A DNA stretch of 64,000 bases from Clavibacter zhangzhiyongii (GTDB lineage Bacteria; Actinomycetota; Actinomycetes; Actinomycetales; Microbacteriaceae), in NCBI RefSeq assembly GCF_014775655.1, contig NZ_CP061274.1, forward strand, positions 2,852,001-2,916,000, written 5' to 3'. The notes under the pieces were generated by a model that saw only the letters and a list, made by a program, of their open reading frames with translations, had not been told where the DNA came from and did not search any database. Position numbers and translations under genes: made by a program. Positions 50,998 to 59,700 of the stretch are shown in pieces; positions within the stretch are counted from its first letter, which is position 1; each line of letters opens with the position of its first letter.

Positions 50998-52260
50998 TCA
51001 CGGGAACGGGTGCGGGGTGGGGACGAGGTCGTCGGGCCCGTGGAGCGCGGGTCCGTCGCGCCAGAGCCGGTACAGGCGCGGATGACCCAGGAAGCGCGCG
51101 GCGTGCACCACGTCGAGCGCCACGAGATCCGGGCTCAGCGCGCGCACCACGTGGTAGCCGGCGGCGCGCACCTCGGGCGCGGTGATGTCCGCGAGCAGCA
51201 CGTCGATGCCCTCGCGGTCGAGCCCGGCGACCACGTCCGCCCAGCTCGCCGGGCCGCCGACGGCCGTGACCCGCTCATCCGAGGCGTCGAGCGCGGCCGT
51301 GAGCGGGCGGGCCGACGGGCGGCAGTGCAGCCGGATGTGGTCCTCGAACTCGACCACGTCCGCCGGGTCGATCGTCGGCTCCGTGAGCAGCCGCAGGCAC
51401 CAGTTGTGCGTGTGCAGCGCCTCCCGGACCGCGTTGAGGATCGCCCGGTCGAGCCGGAAGTCGGCCGCGCAGCCCACCGCGACCCCGATCCGGTCGCTGC
51501 GCATGACCGCGAGCAGCACGGGGACGTCGGCCGCCGCGTCCAGCACGCGCACGGTGAACGACGCCTCGAACCGCCCGCACAGCTCCTCGAGGCGCTCGAG
51601 CTCGCGGAGGGTCGCGTCGGTCAGCCGGGGGCTGCCGCGCCAGTCGAGGGCCGGGGGCGTGGATCCGCGGAGCCACGTGCGCTGGAACGCGTCGCGCTCG
51701 ACGAGCTCCAGCACGGCGCGCCCCGCGGCGAACCCGAAGTGCGGCCCCGCCGCGACGCCGGACGAGGTCGCCGGCTCGACGTGCGGCTCGCGGTGCCCGT
51801 CCGCGCGATGCGGGTCGTCGAAGACCACGAGCTGCGCCGGCACGTGCACGGCGGCGCCCCGGTGCAGCGAGCGGGCCGGCATCCACGTGAGGAGGTCGCC
51901 CCGCCGCGCGCGCTCGTAGTGGAAGGACGGATCCTCGAACTGCGTCGGGTGGAAGCGCTGGAAGGCGTCCGGCTCCACCTGACGGGCGTCGGCGCCGAGG
52001 GACGCGCGGAACCCGCCGGGTGCGCCGGCGAGCGACATCCGCTCGACCGCCTCGCCGATGCACGAGCGGCGGGCCTCGAGCCGGGAGCCGCCGGGGCCCA
52101 TGCTGAAGCGCTCGGACGCCGTGCCGGTGAGGAACCCCGTGTCGGCCGAGCGACCCGAGTAGAGGGCGTCCGGGATGGCGTCGGGCGTGAAGGCCATGGG
52201 ATGCGCGTGCTCGACGAGCCCCGTGTACGGGCTCACGACGCCGGGGGCCCCGCGGCTCAT
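50998..52260 (-). CDS. YcaO cyclodehydratase (SagD-type, TOMM)
   Basis: 420 residues, ATG overlapping the E1-like gene stop. YcaO features: SCIGEAVERMSLAG (conserved Glu of the ATP/Mg site), AAGRAVLELVERDAFQRTW and AILNAVREALHTHNW. The protein ends PTPHPFP, fitting the C-terminal PxPxP motif of azoline-forming YcaO proteins. It uses ATP to cyclise Cys/Ser/Thr side chains onto the preceding amide. It is separate from, not fused to, the partner protein. Confidence 0.9.
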   Translation of the reverse strand: MSRGAPGVVSPYTGLVEHAHPMAFTPDAIPDALYSGRSADTGFLTGTASERFSMGPGGSRLEARRSCIGEAVERMSLAGAPGGFRASLGADARQVEPDAFQRFHPTQFEDPSFHYERARRGDLLTWMPARSLHRGAAVHVPAQLVVFDDPHRADGHREPHVEPATSSGVAAGPHFGFAAGRAVLELVERDAFQRTWLRGSTPPALDWRGSPRLTDATLRELERLEELCGRFEASFTVRVLDAAADVPVLLAVMRSDRIGVAVGCAADFRLDRAILNAVREALHTHNWCLRLLTEPTIDPADVVEFEDHIRLHCRPSARPLTAALDASDERVTAVGGPASWADVVAGLDREGIDVLLADITAPEVRAAGYHVVRALSPDLVALDVVHAARFLGHPRLYRLWRDGPALHGPDDLVPTPHPFP

Positions 52261-53171
52261 GCGCGCCACGGCGAGACGATGCCGGCGTAGGGGCGGGGGC
52301 CGCACGTGCCGCAGCGGGCGACGCGGTACACGGCGTGCGCCTCCGCCTCCATCACCTTGGGCTCGACGACGAGCACCGTGCTCGCGACGAGCCAGTCGTG
52401 GGCGTGGATCCACCGGGCGGCGTAGCGGGCCGCGAACCCGGCCGTGATGGCGTCGAGGCTCGGGTCGCGCGGCACGACGGCGACCGCGTCGGCCGCCGCG
52501 GCGTGATCCGCGGCGAACGGCGTGGTCGACGCCCAGCGCAGCGCGACGCACTCCAGGCACGGGCCCTCGCCGGGCACGACCACCGGTCCGACGAGCTGGA
52601 ACCTCCCGTCGAACGGGTGCACGGGGAGCCACGCGCGCCCGGCGGCGTGCATGCGCGCGCCGACGTCGCGGAGGACGGGCCGCGATCCGGCGGCGATGAC
52701 GAGGTCGGCGTCGGCCTCGTCGCCGAGCTCCGCCGAGGGCAGGGCCTCCGCGAGGCCCGTGAGCAGCGAGGGGATCATGTCGCCCACGAGCGCGACGCGG
52801 GCGGGCGTCGCGGGGTCGAGGACGGGGCCGAGCCCCGTGCGGTCGCCGCCGTTGCGCCGCGCCTCGTCGAGGACGTGCGCGAGCTCGTCGGGCACGGACG
52901 CCGAGGATCCGCCGGTCGGCGCGCCCACGACGACGTCGCGCAAGACGAGCTCGTCGACCAGCTGGGCCACGGCGTCGGCGTGCGCGGGGAAGGCCCGGTC
53001 GAGGTCGGCGCGGGTGAAGGGACGGGAGAGGAGTCGCGACACCGCGGAGACGGCGTCGCCCGAGGGCAGCTGCAGGGAGACCAGCTCGCGACCCCCGAGG
53101 AGGTGGAGGGTGTCCTCCACCTCCCCGAGGGCGTAGCGGGGACTCACCGAGTACGTGGTCGACGGGTCCAT
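52257..53171 (-). CDS. E1-like TOMM partner protein (SagC-type, leader-binding)
   Basis: 304 residues. The N-terminal ~85 residues form a likely RiPP recognition element (TYSVSPRYALGEVEDTLHLL, LQLPSGDAVSAVSRLL). An E1/ThiF-like body holds VALVGDMIPSL and the zinc-ligand pairs PCLECVALRW and RCGTCGPRPY. It binds the precursor leader and presents it to YcaO. 10 bp after the precursor stop. Confidence 0.88.
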   Translation of the reverse strand: MDPSTTYSVSPRYALGEVEDTLHLLGGRELVSLQLPSGDAVSAVSRLLSRPFTRADLDRAFPAHADAVAQLVDELVLRDVVVGAPTGGSSASVPDELAHVLDEARRNGGDRTGLGPVLDPATPARVALVGDMIPSLLTGLAEALPSAELGDEADADLVIAAGSRPVLRDVGARMHAAGRAWLPVHPFDGRFQLVGPVVVPGEGPCLECVALRWASTTPFAADHAAAADAVAVVPRDPSLDAITAGFAARYAARWIHAHDWLVASTVLVVEPKVMEAEAHAVYRVARCGTCGPRPYAGIVSPWRA

Positions 53172-53181
53172 GCGCGGGCGA

Positions 53182-53394
53182 TCAGCGAGGCTGCTGGCGG
53201 CCGCCGCTGCCGCTCGACGAGCACGTCGTGCTGCAGCACAGGGTGACGTCGCCCATCACGAGCTCCTCCTCCGCGCCGCGGTGCGTGATGGTGAAGCCGA
53301 AGGCCTCCGCCAGCAGCGCGTCGGACGCGTCGTCGGACCCGGGTGCGGTGGTGCGCGACGGGGCCTGGGCCGCCGTCTCCATGAGCAGTGACAT
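53182..53394 (-). CDS. TOMM precursor peptide with streptolysin-S-like core
   Basis: 70 residues, ATG 53394 with strong site gaggaaggaac. Leader (~1-48) is acidic: DALLAEAFGFTITHRGAEEE. The core region holds TLCCSTTCSSSGSG followed by a polar GRQQPR end: Cys 53, 54, 58 plus Ser/Thr 51, 55-57, 59-61, 63 are candidates for azole formation. The CC.TTC order followed by Ser and Gly resembles SagA of streptolysin S. First gene of the operon with all tailoring genes downstream. The leader/core border and actual modifications are inferred. Confidence 0.88.
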   Translation of the reverse strand: MSLLMETAAQAPSRTTAPGSDDASDALLAEAFGFTITHRGAEEELVMGDVTLCCSTTCSSSGSGGRQQPR

Positions 53395-53474
53395 TGCCGT
53401 TCCTTCCTCTGGGTGGGTGGGACGACGTCTTTCTAGCACGATCCTCCGTGCCCTGGTCGGAAACGCATTGCCTG

Positions 53475-53503
53475 TTGACAAGGCGGCCCCGGGGCAGCAT
53501 GAT
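53475..53503 (+). promoter_or_regulatory. Candidate sigma-70-type promoter of the YqaJ-like gene
   Basis: TTGACA (53475-53480), 17-bp spacer, CATGAT (53498-53503). A perfect -35 is rare in this GC-rich DNA. A TACCCT at 53542-53547, 7 nt before the GTG, offers an alternative leaderless start. Confidence 0.5.
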
Positions 53504-53554
53504 CCGCCCGCGTCGGAGCCGGCGGCGTCGGATCCGGCGCGTACCCTGGAGCCC

Positions 53555-54229
53555 GTGACGGACGAGATGCTGGCCTTCCCGTGGGAGGACGACCTGGCGC
53601 CCGCCGCACCCCCGCCGCCCCCTCCCCCGCCGCACCTGACGCGCATCGTCGCCCACTCGTCCGACCGCGTCGCCTGGCTGCGAGCCCGGAGCTTCGGGAT
53701 CACCGCCACCGACGTCGCCCGCCTCGCGACCGACGCCTCGCTGCAGGCGGTCGCCATCGAGAAGCTGCACGGATCCGGCTTCGGCGGCAACCGCTACACC
53801 GACCACGGCCGCGAGCGGGAGCCCGAGATCGCCCGCTGGGTCGAGGCCGAGCACGGCATCGTCCCGAGCGCGCACCTGTTCCACGCGGAGGGCCAGCGCC
53901 GCCACCTCGCCACCCCCGACGGCGTGGGGCTGCGCGCCGACGGACGGCTCGAGCTGGCCGAGATCAAGACCACCGCGAAGCCCTGGCGAAGCGTCCCGCG
54001 CAACTACCTGCGGCAGATCTGGTGGCAGCAGTACGTGCTCGGCGCCGAGCGCTCGCTCATCGTGTGGGAGCAGCACGTCGACTTCGTGCCCGTGCACGAC
54101 ATCCCGAAGTGGAAGTGGATCGACCGCGACGAGGCCGAGATCGCCGCGCTCGTGGCGCGCGCGAACGACCTCATCGCGCTCATCGTGCGCATGGCGAACG
54201 CGCCGGCGGGAGCCCGCGGCCTGGCCTGA
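53555..54229 (+). CDS. YqaJ-type PD-(D/E)xK nuclease
   Basis: 224 residues, GTG 53555. After a Pro run the nuclease domain has WLRARSFGITATDVARLA, DHGREREPEIARWVEAEHG (Glu), GVGLRADGRLELAEIKTT (the Asp ... ExK core) and RQIWWQQYVLGAERSLIV. This matches YqaJ/lambda-exonuclease-like recombinases, usually phage or recombination proteins, but no phage gene is near. It is divergent from the azole-peptide operon. Confidence 0.85.
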   Translation: MTDEMLAFPWEDDLAPAAPPPPPPPPHLTRIVAHSSDRVAWLRARSFGITATDVARLATDASLQAVAIEKLHGSGFGGNRYTDHGREREPEIARWVEAEHGIVPSAHLFHAEGQRRHLATPDGVGLRADGRLELAEIKTTAKPWRSVPRNYLRQIWWQQYVLGAERSLIVWEQHVDFVPVHDIPKWKWIDRDEAEIAALVARANDLIALIVRMANAPAGARGLA

Positions 54230-54259
54230 GGCGCGCCGCCCGACCCCGCGGGGCAGCCG

Positions 54260-54841
54260 TCAGCGCACGTGCGCGAGCCGCACCCGCATCCGCTCGGCCG
54301 CGCGCCGCCACGGCCCCGTGAGGTCAGGCCCGATCCGCACGCCCGCCACGAGCGCCACCGCCTCGACCACCTGCACGTGCGTGAGCCCGTCCGTGTCCAC
54401 GTGGTCGGCGAAGCGCGGTCCCCGCAGCGCCGCGGTCCGCGGGAGCTGCGCCGCGGCCCAGCCGTCCGGCCCCTCGAGCCGCGTCCGCAGGCGCCGCAGC
54501 ACGACCGCGTCCGAGGCGAGGAGCGTCACGTGCCGCACGTCGTGGCCGGCGTCCCGGAGGGCGCCGAGCATCCGCGCGTGCCGCCCCTCGTCCACGAGCG
54601 CCATCGGCACGATCACGTCGCCGGGGTGCCGGGCGAGCACGTCGAGCAGGATCCCCGTGACGGTCGGCTCCCACCACGGCGTGTCCTGGAAGTCGCCACG
54701 GAGCGCGGGCGGCTGCATCCGGTGGATCCCGAACCCCACCTGCTCCGGGTCCGCCACGACCGAGCCGGGCAGCCGCCGCCGGAGCGACGCCGCGGCCTGG
54801 GTCTTGCCGACGCCGAAGGTCCCGTTGATCCAGATGAGCAC
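54260..54841 (-). CDS. P-loop ATPase/kinase (AAA_33-like)
   Basis: 193 residues from GTG 54841. Walker A is IWINGTFGVGKTQAAASL. The remainder VVADPEQVGFGIHRM, GDVIVPMALVDEGRHARML, VTLLASDAVVLRRLRTRL resembles small phosphotransferases of the gluconate-kinase or antibiotic-kinase type. Substrate unknown. Upstream ribosome site is poor. Confidence 0.72.
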   Translation of the reverse strand: MLIWINGTFGVGKTQAAASLRRRLPGSVVADPEQVGFGIHRMQPPALRGDFQDTPWWEPTVTGILLDVLARHPGDVIVPMALVDEGRHARMLGALRDAGHDVRHVTLLASDAVVLRRLRTRLEGPDGWAAAQLPRTAALRGPRFADHVDTDGLTHVQVVEAVALVAGVRIGPDLTGPWRRAAERMRVRLAHVR

Positions 54842-54991
54842 CCCGCGAGCCTGCCAGCCGCGCGCCCGGAGCGCATTCTTCTCACCCGGGGAACACCGCG
54901 GAAACACTCCCGACTCACGCGCCGACTTCACTGGAGGAGCGGGGGCCGGGTGGGATCCACGGGGCCGCCGCGTCCGAGGAGGGGTCGCACG

Positions 54992-56044
54992 ATGAGCCAG
55001 GTCGTCCAGTCGAGAGCCGTCGTCGCGGCCGAGGCCCAGCGGGACCGGGCGGCCGCGGCCGTCGCGCTCGCCCCGCACGGTCCCACCATGCGCGCGGTCG
55101 TCGTCGCCGAGACGGGCGGGCCCGACGTCCTGCACGTCGCCGACGTGCCCGTGCCGCGCCGCCTCGACTCGGAGGTGCTCGTGAAGGTCGTGGCCGCGGG
55201 CGTCAACCCCGTCGACCTGCGCCAGCGCGCGGGCGGCCCGGACGGCCCGGCCACCGGAGCCCTGCCCGCGGTGCTCGGCCGCGACTTCAGCGGCGTCGTC
55301 GTCGAGTCGCCGTACGAGGACCACGCGCTGCATCCGGGCGACGAGGTGTTCGGCCTCGCCATGGCGCCGCGGATGCCCGGCACCTACGCCGCGTACGTCG
55401 CCGTCCCGAGCGTCAGCCTCACCCGCAAGCCCGCTCGGCTCTCGCACGTGGAGGCCGCGGCGACCCCCGTGAGCGCGCTCACGGCCTGGGGCATGGTCGT
55501 CGACATCGGCAAGGCGCACGAGGGCCAGGTCGTGCTCGTCCACGCCGGCGCCGGCGGGGTCGGCCACTTCGCGGTCCAGTTCGCGCGCCACTTCGGCGCC
55601 CGCGTGATCGCCACCGGCTCGCCCCGCAACGTCGACTGGCTCGCCGAGCTCGGCGCCGACGAGGTCATCGACCGCACGCAGGGCCGCTTCGAGGACGTGC
55701 TCGCCGACGTGGACGTCGTGATCGACCTGGTCGGCAACTGCACGGACGACACCGGAACGCGCTCCCTCCAGGTGCTGCGCCGCGGCGGCCTCATCGTCAG
55801 CGCCCCGGTGCACGGGTGGCCGACGCTCGTGCAGGACGCCGCCGCCGTGGGCGTGCGCGCGACGCACTACGAGGTCGCGCCCGACGGCCAGAAGCTCGCC
55901 GTGATCGCGCGGCTGCTCGAGTCCGGCGACGTCAAGGTCTACGTCGACGAGGTCTTCGACCTGGCGGACGCGGCGGAGGCGCACCGCCACATGGAGAGCG
56001 GCCGCGCGCGCGGCAAGGTCGTGCTCAACGTCGCGCGCGGCTGA
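54992..56044 (+). CDS. Quinone oxidoreductase-like MDR family NADPH reductase
   Basis: 350 residues, ATG 54992 with gaggaggggtcg. MDR fold: RAVVVAETGGPDVLHVADVP, VNPVDLRQRAGG, GRDFSGVVVE, then the Rossmann motif VLVHAGAGGVGHFAVQFARH. The zinc-binding Cys/His of alcohol dehydrogenases are absent, so this is the non-zinc quinone oxidoreductase branch. Reduces quinones or enones with NADPH. Confidence 0.87.
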   Translation: MSQVVQSRAVVAAEAQRDRAAAAVALAPHGPTMRAVVVAETGGPDVLHVADVPVPRRLDSEVLVKVVAAGVNPVDLRQRAGGPDGPATGALPAVLGRDFSGVVVESPYEDHALHPGDEVFGLAMAPRMPGTYAAYVAVPSVSLTRKPARLSHVEAAATPVSALTAWGMVVDIGKAHEGQVVLVHAGAGGVGHFAVQFARHFGARVIATGSPRNVDWLAELGADEVIDRTQGRFEDVLADVDVVIDLVGNCTDDTGTRSLQVLRRGGLIVSAPVHGWPTLVQDAAAVGVRATHYEVAPDGQKLAVIARLLESGDVKVYVDEVFDLADAAEAHRHMESGRARGKVVLNVARG

Positions 56045-56056
56045 TCCGGGAGCCCG

Positions 56057-56641
56057 TCACGACGTGACGACCGCCAGGGGCCGCTCCATCACGTGATCCG
56101 TCTCGACCGCGTCCGACAGCCGGAACGACCGCGTCCCGACGATGCCGAACCCGCTGCGCTCGTAGAACCGGATGGCGCGCAGGTTGTGCTCGTTGACCCC
56201 GAGCCAGATCCCGGCCTCCGCGTCGCGCCCCGCGTCGCCCGCGAGCGTCCGGGCGACCCGCAGGGTCTCCGCCATGAGCGGCCGCGCGACGCCCGCCCCG
56301 TGCTGCCCGGCCTCCACGTACACCTTGCTCAGCTCGATCACCGGCCGCAGCCGCAGCGCGCCCGCCACGTCGGGATCCGCGGGCGGCGCGGCCACGACCA
56401 TCGTGTATCCGACCGGGCGACCGTCGACCTCGGCGAGCACGACCCGGTGCGCGGGGTCCGCGAGGTGCGCCCGGAAGCGCGCCGGCGACAGGACCGTGCG
56501 GATGTGCTCCGCGATCGCCTCGGCCGTCGTGGTCGGCGGGCACGCGAGGGCGAAGGTGCGGGCGGCGACGGCGGCCACCTCGTCGGCGTCGGCGGGAGTG
56601 GCGACGCGGAAGGACGGGCCTGCGGGATCGGGGGTGCTCAC
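56057..56641 (-). CDS. GNAT-family N-acetyltransferase
   Basis: 194 residues. GTG 56641 is chosen because TAGGCT (56649-56654) ends 7 nt before it; GTG 56647 is the alternative. Features: FRVATPADADEVAAVAARTF, YTMVVAAPP, ELSKVYVEAGQHGAGVARPL and WLGVNEHNLRAIRFYERSGF, the RimI/YhbS-type acetyl-CoA site. Substrate unknown. Confidence 0.83.
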   Translation of the reverse strand: MSTPDPAGPSFRVATPADADEVAAVAARTFALACPPTTTAEAIAEHIRTVLSPARFRAHLADPAHRVVLAEVDGRPVGYTMVVAAPPADPDVAGALRLRPVIELSKVYVEAGQHGAGVARPLMAETLRVARTLAGDAGRDAEAGIWLGVNEHNLRAIRFYERSGFGIVGTRSFRLSDAVETDHVMERPLAVVTS

Positions 56642-56698
56642 CCTCACGAGCCTAGGCAGGCGCGGGGGCCCGGACGGACGCGCCCGCCGGGGAACGAC

Positions 56699-56726
56699 GG
56701 AAGGGCCCGCCGAGGCGGGCCCTTCC
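56699..56726 (-). terminator. Hairpin terminator of the rplK-rplA operon
   Basis: 12-bp perfect stem (56699-56710 and 56715-56726) with loop cgag, 38 bp past the rplA stop. Confidence 0.8.
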
Positions 56727-56764
56727 TGTGCTGCATGTCGTGCGTGCGCCTCCGCGCGGCGGTG

Positions 56765-57451
56765 CTAGATGGAGTTGACGTCCACCGGGATGCCGGGGCC
56801 GAAGGTCGTGGAGACCGTGGCCTTCTGCACGTAGCGGCCCTTCGAGGAGGACGGCTTGAGGCGGACGATCTCCTCGAGCGCGGCGCCGACGTTCTCCGAG
56901 AGCTGCTCGGGCGAGAAGCTGGCCTTGCCGACCACGAAGTGGACGTTCGCGTGCTTGTCGACGCGGAACTCGATCTTGCCGCCCTTGATGTCGGACACCG
57001 CGCGCGCGACGTCCGGGGTGACCGTGCCGGTCTTCGGGTTGGGCATGAGGCCACGCGGGCCGAGCACCTTGCCGAGACGACCGACCTTGCCCATGAGCTC
57101 GGGCGTCGAGACGGCGGAGTCGAACGACGTGTAGCCGCCCGCCACCTTCTCGATGAGCTCGTCGCCGCCGACCTCGTCGGCTCCGGCGGCGATGGCCGCC
57201 TCGGCCGCGGGGCCCGTCGCGAAGACGATGACGCGGGCGGTCTTGCCGGTACCGTGAGGAAGGATGACGGTGCCGCGGACCATCTGGTCTGCCTTGCGGG
57301 GGTCGACGCCGAGCTTCAGCGCGACCTCGACGGTGCTGTCGAACTTGCTGGATCCGGTCTCGCGCGCGAGCTCGACGGCCTCGGAGGCGGTGTACGCCTT
57401 CGTCGCGTCGATCTTCTCGGCTGCGGCCCGGTAGGCCTTTGACTTCGCCAT
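56765..57451 (-). CDS. rplA: 50S ribosomal protein L1
   Basis: 228 residues. L1 hallmarks [54 protein letters not shown] and [17 protein letters not shown]. Binds 23S rRNA at the stalk and, in many bacteria, its own mRNA. Ribosome site gaaacaggagaaacga. Preceded by rplK with a ~100-bp gap. Confidence 0.98.
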   Translation of the reverse strand: MAKSKAYRAAAEKIDATKAYTASEAVELARETGSSKFDSTVEVALKLGVDPRKADQMVRGTVILPHGTGKTARVIVFATGPAAEAAIAAGADEVGGDELIEKVAGGYTSFDSAVSTPELMGKVGRLGKVLGPRGLMPNPKTGTVTPDVARAVSDIKGGKIEFRVDKHANVHFVVGKASFSPEQLSENVGAALEEIVRLKPSSSKGRYVQKATVSTTFGPGIPVDVNSI

Positions 57452-57550
57452 TCGTTTCTCCTGTTTCGAGAGTGCGGTCGATGTGAGCCTGGCCGGCTCT
57501 CCCGCATGATGCTGGAGCGGATCCCGGACGGGATCCGCGGGTGGTGGAGG

Positions 57551-57982
57551 CTAGGCCTCGACCGTGATGCCCATGGAGCGGGCGGTGCCGGCGATGATCT
57601 TCGCCGCGGCGTCGATGTCGTTGGCGTTGAGGTCGGCCTGCTTCTGCTCGGCGATCTCGCGGACCTGGTCCATCGTGAGCTTCGCGACCTTGACCGTGTG
57701 CGGCGTGCCCGAGCCCTTGGCGACTCCGGCGGCCTTCTTGATGAGCTCCGCCGCCGGGGGCGTCTTGAGGATGAACGTGAACGTCCGGTCCTCGTAGACG
57801 GTGATCTCGACGGGGATGACGTTCCCGCGCTGAGCCTCGGTCTGGGCGTTGTACGCCTTGCAGAACTCCATGATGTTGACGCCGTGCTGTCCCAGCGCCG
57901 GCCCGATGGGCGGTGCGGGGTTGGCGGCGCCGGCCTTGATCTGCAGCTTGATCAGACCCGTGACCTTCTTCTTCGGTGCCAT
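57551..57982 (-). CDS. rplK: 50S ribosomal protein L11
   Basis: 143 residues. [20 protein letters not shown] and [20 protein letters not shown] are diagnostic, and the C-terminal RNA-binding domain ends [12 protein letters not shown]. Site of GTPase-centre antibiotics. Ribosome site gaagaaggaagaga. Follows nusG by 54 bp. Confidence 0.98.
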   Translation of the reverse strand: MAPKKKVTGLIKLQIKAGAANPAPPIGPALGQHGVNIMEFCKAYNAQTEAQRGNVIPVEITVYEDRTFTFILKTPPAAELIKKAAGVAKGSGTPHTVKVAKLTMDQVREIAEQKQADLNANDIDAAAKIIAGTARSMGITVEA

Positions 57983-58035
57983 TTCTCTTCCTTCTTCTTG
58001 ATTGCTAGATCGAGCGGGCCGCGCGGCCCGACCGC

Positions 58036-59073
58036 CTAGAGCTTGGTGACCTGGTCGAAGCTGAGCTCGACCGGGGTCTCGCGCTCGAACAGGGAGACGA
58101 GGACCGTGAGCTTGCCGCTCTCGGGCTTGATCTCGCTGATGGAGCCGGGGAGGCCCGCGAACGAGCCCTCCTTGATCGTGATGGTCTCGCCGATCTCGAA
58201 GTCGACCTCGGCCGCGACGACGCGCTGCGCCTGGCCGCCCTTGGTGGGCTGGCCCTTGACCTGCGCCACCTCCTTGATCTCGACGAGGCTCTTCAGCATG
58301 GAGAACGCCTCCTCGAACCGCAGCGGCGTGGGGTTGTGGGCGTTGCCCACGAAGCCCGTGACGCCGGGGGTGTGGCGGACGACCGACCAGCTGTCCTCGT
58401 TGAGGCTCATGCGCACCAGCACGTAGCCGGGGATGCGCACGCGGTTGACCATCTTGCGCTGGCCGTTCTTGATCTCGACGACGTCCTCCATCGGGACCTC
58501 GATCTGGTAGATGTCGTCCTCCATGTTGAGCGACACCATGCGGTTCTCGATGTTGCTCTTCACGCGGCGCTCGAAGCCCGCGTAGGAGTGAATGACGTAC
58601 CACTTGCCCGGCTTGGAGCGCAGCTCCTTGCGGAAGTCCTCGTAGGGGTCGACGTCCGACTCGTCCTCGGCGGGAGCGTCCTCGTCGGGCACGAGGTCGG
58701 CCTCGGCCTCGGCGATGTCCTCGGCGGTCGCGGGCGTGACCTCGGCGGGCTCCAGCGCCTCCTCGGCTGCCTCCTCCTCGGCCTCGTCGTCGGTCGCCTC
58801 GACGGCGGCCTCGGCCTCGTCGGCGGAGTCCACGTCGAGCGCGTCCTCGACGATCGCGTCGGCCTCGGGGTCGTCGACCGACTCCATGGCGTCGAGCGCG
58901 GCCGTCAGGTCGGTCTCGACGTCGTCGCCCTCGACGTGCAGGGCGGTGTGCTCCGCCGCGTCCGAGCTGCCCTCGGATGCGGTGGTGACGGAACCCTCCT
59001 GGGCCTCGTCCACCTCGGAGGACTGCTCCGCCGCGGGGGCGAGGTCGACGTCGTCGCGCTTGCTCTCAGCCAA
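58036..59073 (-). CDS. nusG: Transcription termination/antitermination protein NusG with long acidic N-terminus
   Basis: 345 residues starting at TTG 59073, preceded by gagggaagtagatcca. No ATG or GTG in frame gives a full-length product with a ribosome site. Residues ~1-155 are an acidic, Ala/Glu/Asp-rich disordered stretch. The NGN domain then begins [19 protein letters not shown], and the KOW domain [20 protein letters not shown] closes the protein. E. coli NusG is 181 residues, so the extension nearly doubles it. Couples RNA polymerase to Rho or the ribosome. Confidence 0.96.
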   Translation of the reverse strand: MAESKRDDVDLAPAAEQSSEVDEAQEGSVTTASEGSSDAAEHTALHVEGDDVETDLTAALDAMESVDDPEADAIVEDALDVDSADEAEAAVEATDDEAEEEAAEEALEPAEVTPATAEDIAEAEADLVPDEDAPAEDESDVDPYEDFRKELRSKPGKWYVIHSYAGFERRVKSNIENRMVSLNMEDDIYQIEVPMEDVVEIKNGQRKMVNRVRIPGYVLVRMSLNEDSWSVVRHTPGVTGFVGNAHNPTPLRFEEAFSMLKSLVEIKEVAQVKGQPTKGGQAQRVVAAEVDFEIGETITIKEGSFAGLPGSISEIKPESGKLTVLVSLFERETPVELSFDQVTKL

Positions 59074-59268
59074 TGGATCTACTTCCCTCGTTCTTCGTCG
59101 TGCGTTGCCGTGTGCGTGCCGTGCTGCTCCGGGCGCCGGACCGCGTGGACGCGGACCCGTCGGGATCCGCCGCGCTCCGGCCGTCCGCGCTCCGCGGCGC
59201 ATCGGATCCGTGGATCCCGTGCGCAGCCCGCCGTCCGGCCCGTGCCGCCTCCGGTGGAGGCCCTGGTG

Positions 59269-59541
59269 CTAGGCGCCGTTGCCGAACACCACGATGGCGA
59301 GGTACCCGAACAGCTGGTCGAGGAGCGAGACGATCACCATCATGACGATGACGAAGGCCAGGACCACTCCCGTGAACGTGAGCAGCTCCTTGCGGGTGGG
59401 GGTGACCACCTTCTTGAGCTCCTGCACGACCTGCTTGATGAAGAGCACCAGCCGGGCGAAGGGGTTGCGTCGCGCGTCCCGCTGCTCGCGAGCCTGCGCG
59501 ACGATCTCCTCGCTCGGCTCGTCGACGATCTTCCGCGCCAC
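59269..59541 (-). CDS. secE: Preprotein translocase subunit SecE
   Basis: 90 residues, GTG 59541 with site aggaaggga. The conserved amphipathic helix [20 protein letters not shown] and the single membrane helix [20 protein letters not shown] are typical. Precedes nusG by 195 bp, the standard order. A longer GTG start is in frame but less well placed. Confidence 0.95.
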   Translation of the reverse strand: MARKIVDEPSEEIVAQAREQRDARRNPFARLVLFIKQVVQELKKVVTPTRKELLTFTGVVLAFVIVMMVIVSLLDQLFGYLAIVVFGNGA

Positions 59542-59627
59542 GCGTGGGTCCCTTCCTGCATTGCTCGGCTCCACCCGGAGTTCGGGCCAGCCGCGATGTC
59601 ACGCGCCCGGGGACCCGTTCCATCTAG

Positions 59628-59700
59628 CAGGGCGGACAGGACTCGAACCTGCAACCTGCGGTTTTGGAGACCGCTGCTCTACCAATTGAGCCACCACCCT
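59628..59700 (-). tRNA. tRNA-Trp(CCA)
   Basis: 73 nt, acceptor AGGGTGG pairing with CCGCCCT (one G-U), anticodon stem GCGGT/ACCGC with loop CTCCAAA, anticodon CCA. T-loop GGTTCGAGTCC. CCA end not encoded. Just upstream of secE, as in many actinobacteria. A TACACT on the same strand near 59796-59801 is a possible but unsupported -10. Confidence 0.96.

Noticed and set aside
48126..53394. Thiopeptide or plantazolicin cluster
   Set aside because: No lantibiotic-type dehydratase or pyridine synthase for a thiopeptide, and no methyltransferase or RCTCTT core for plantazolicin.
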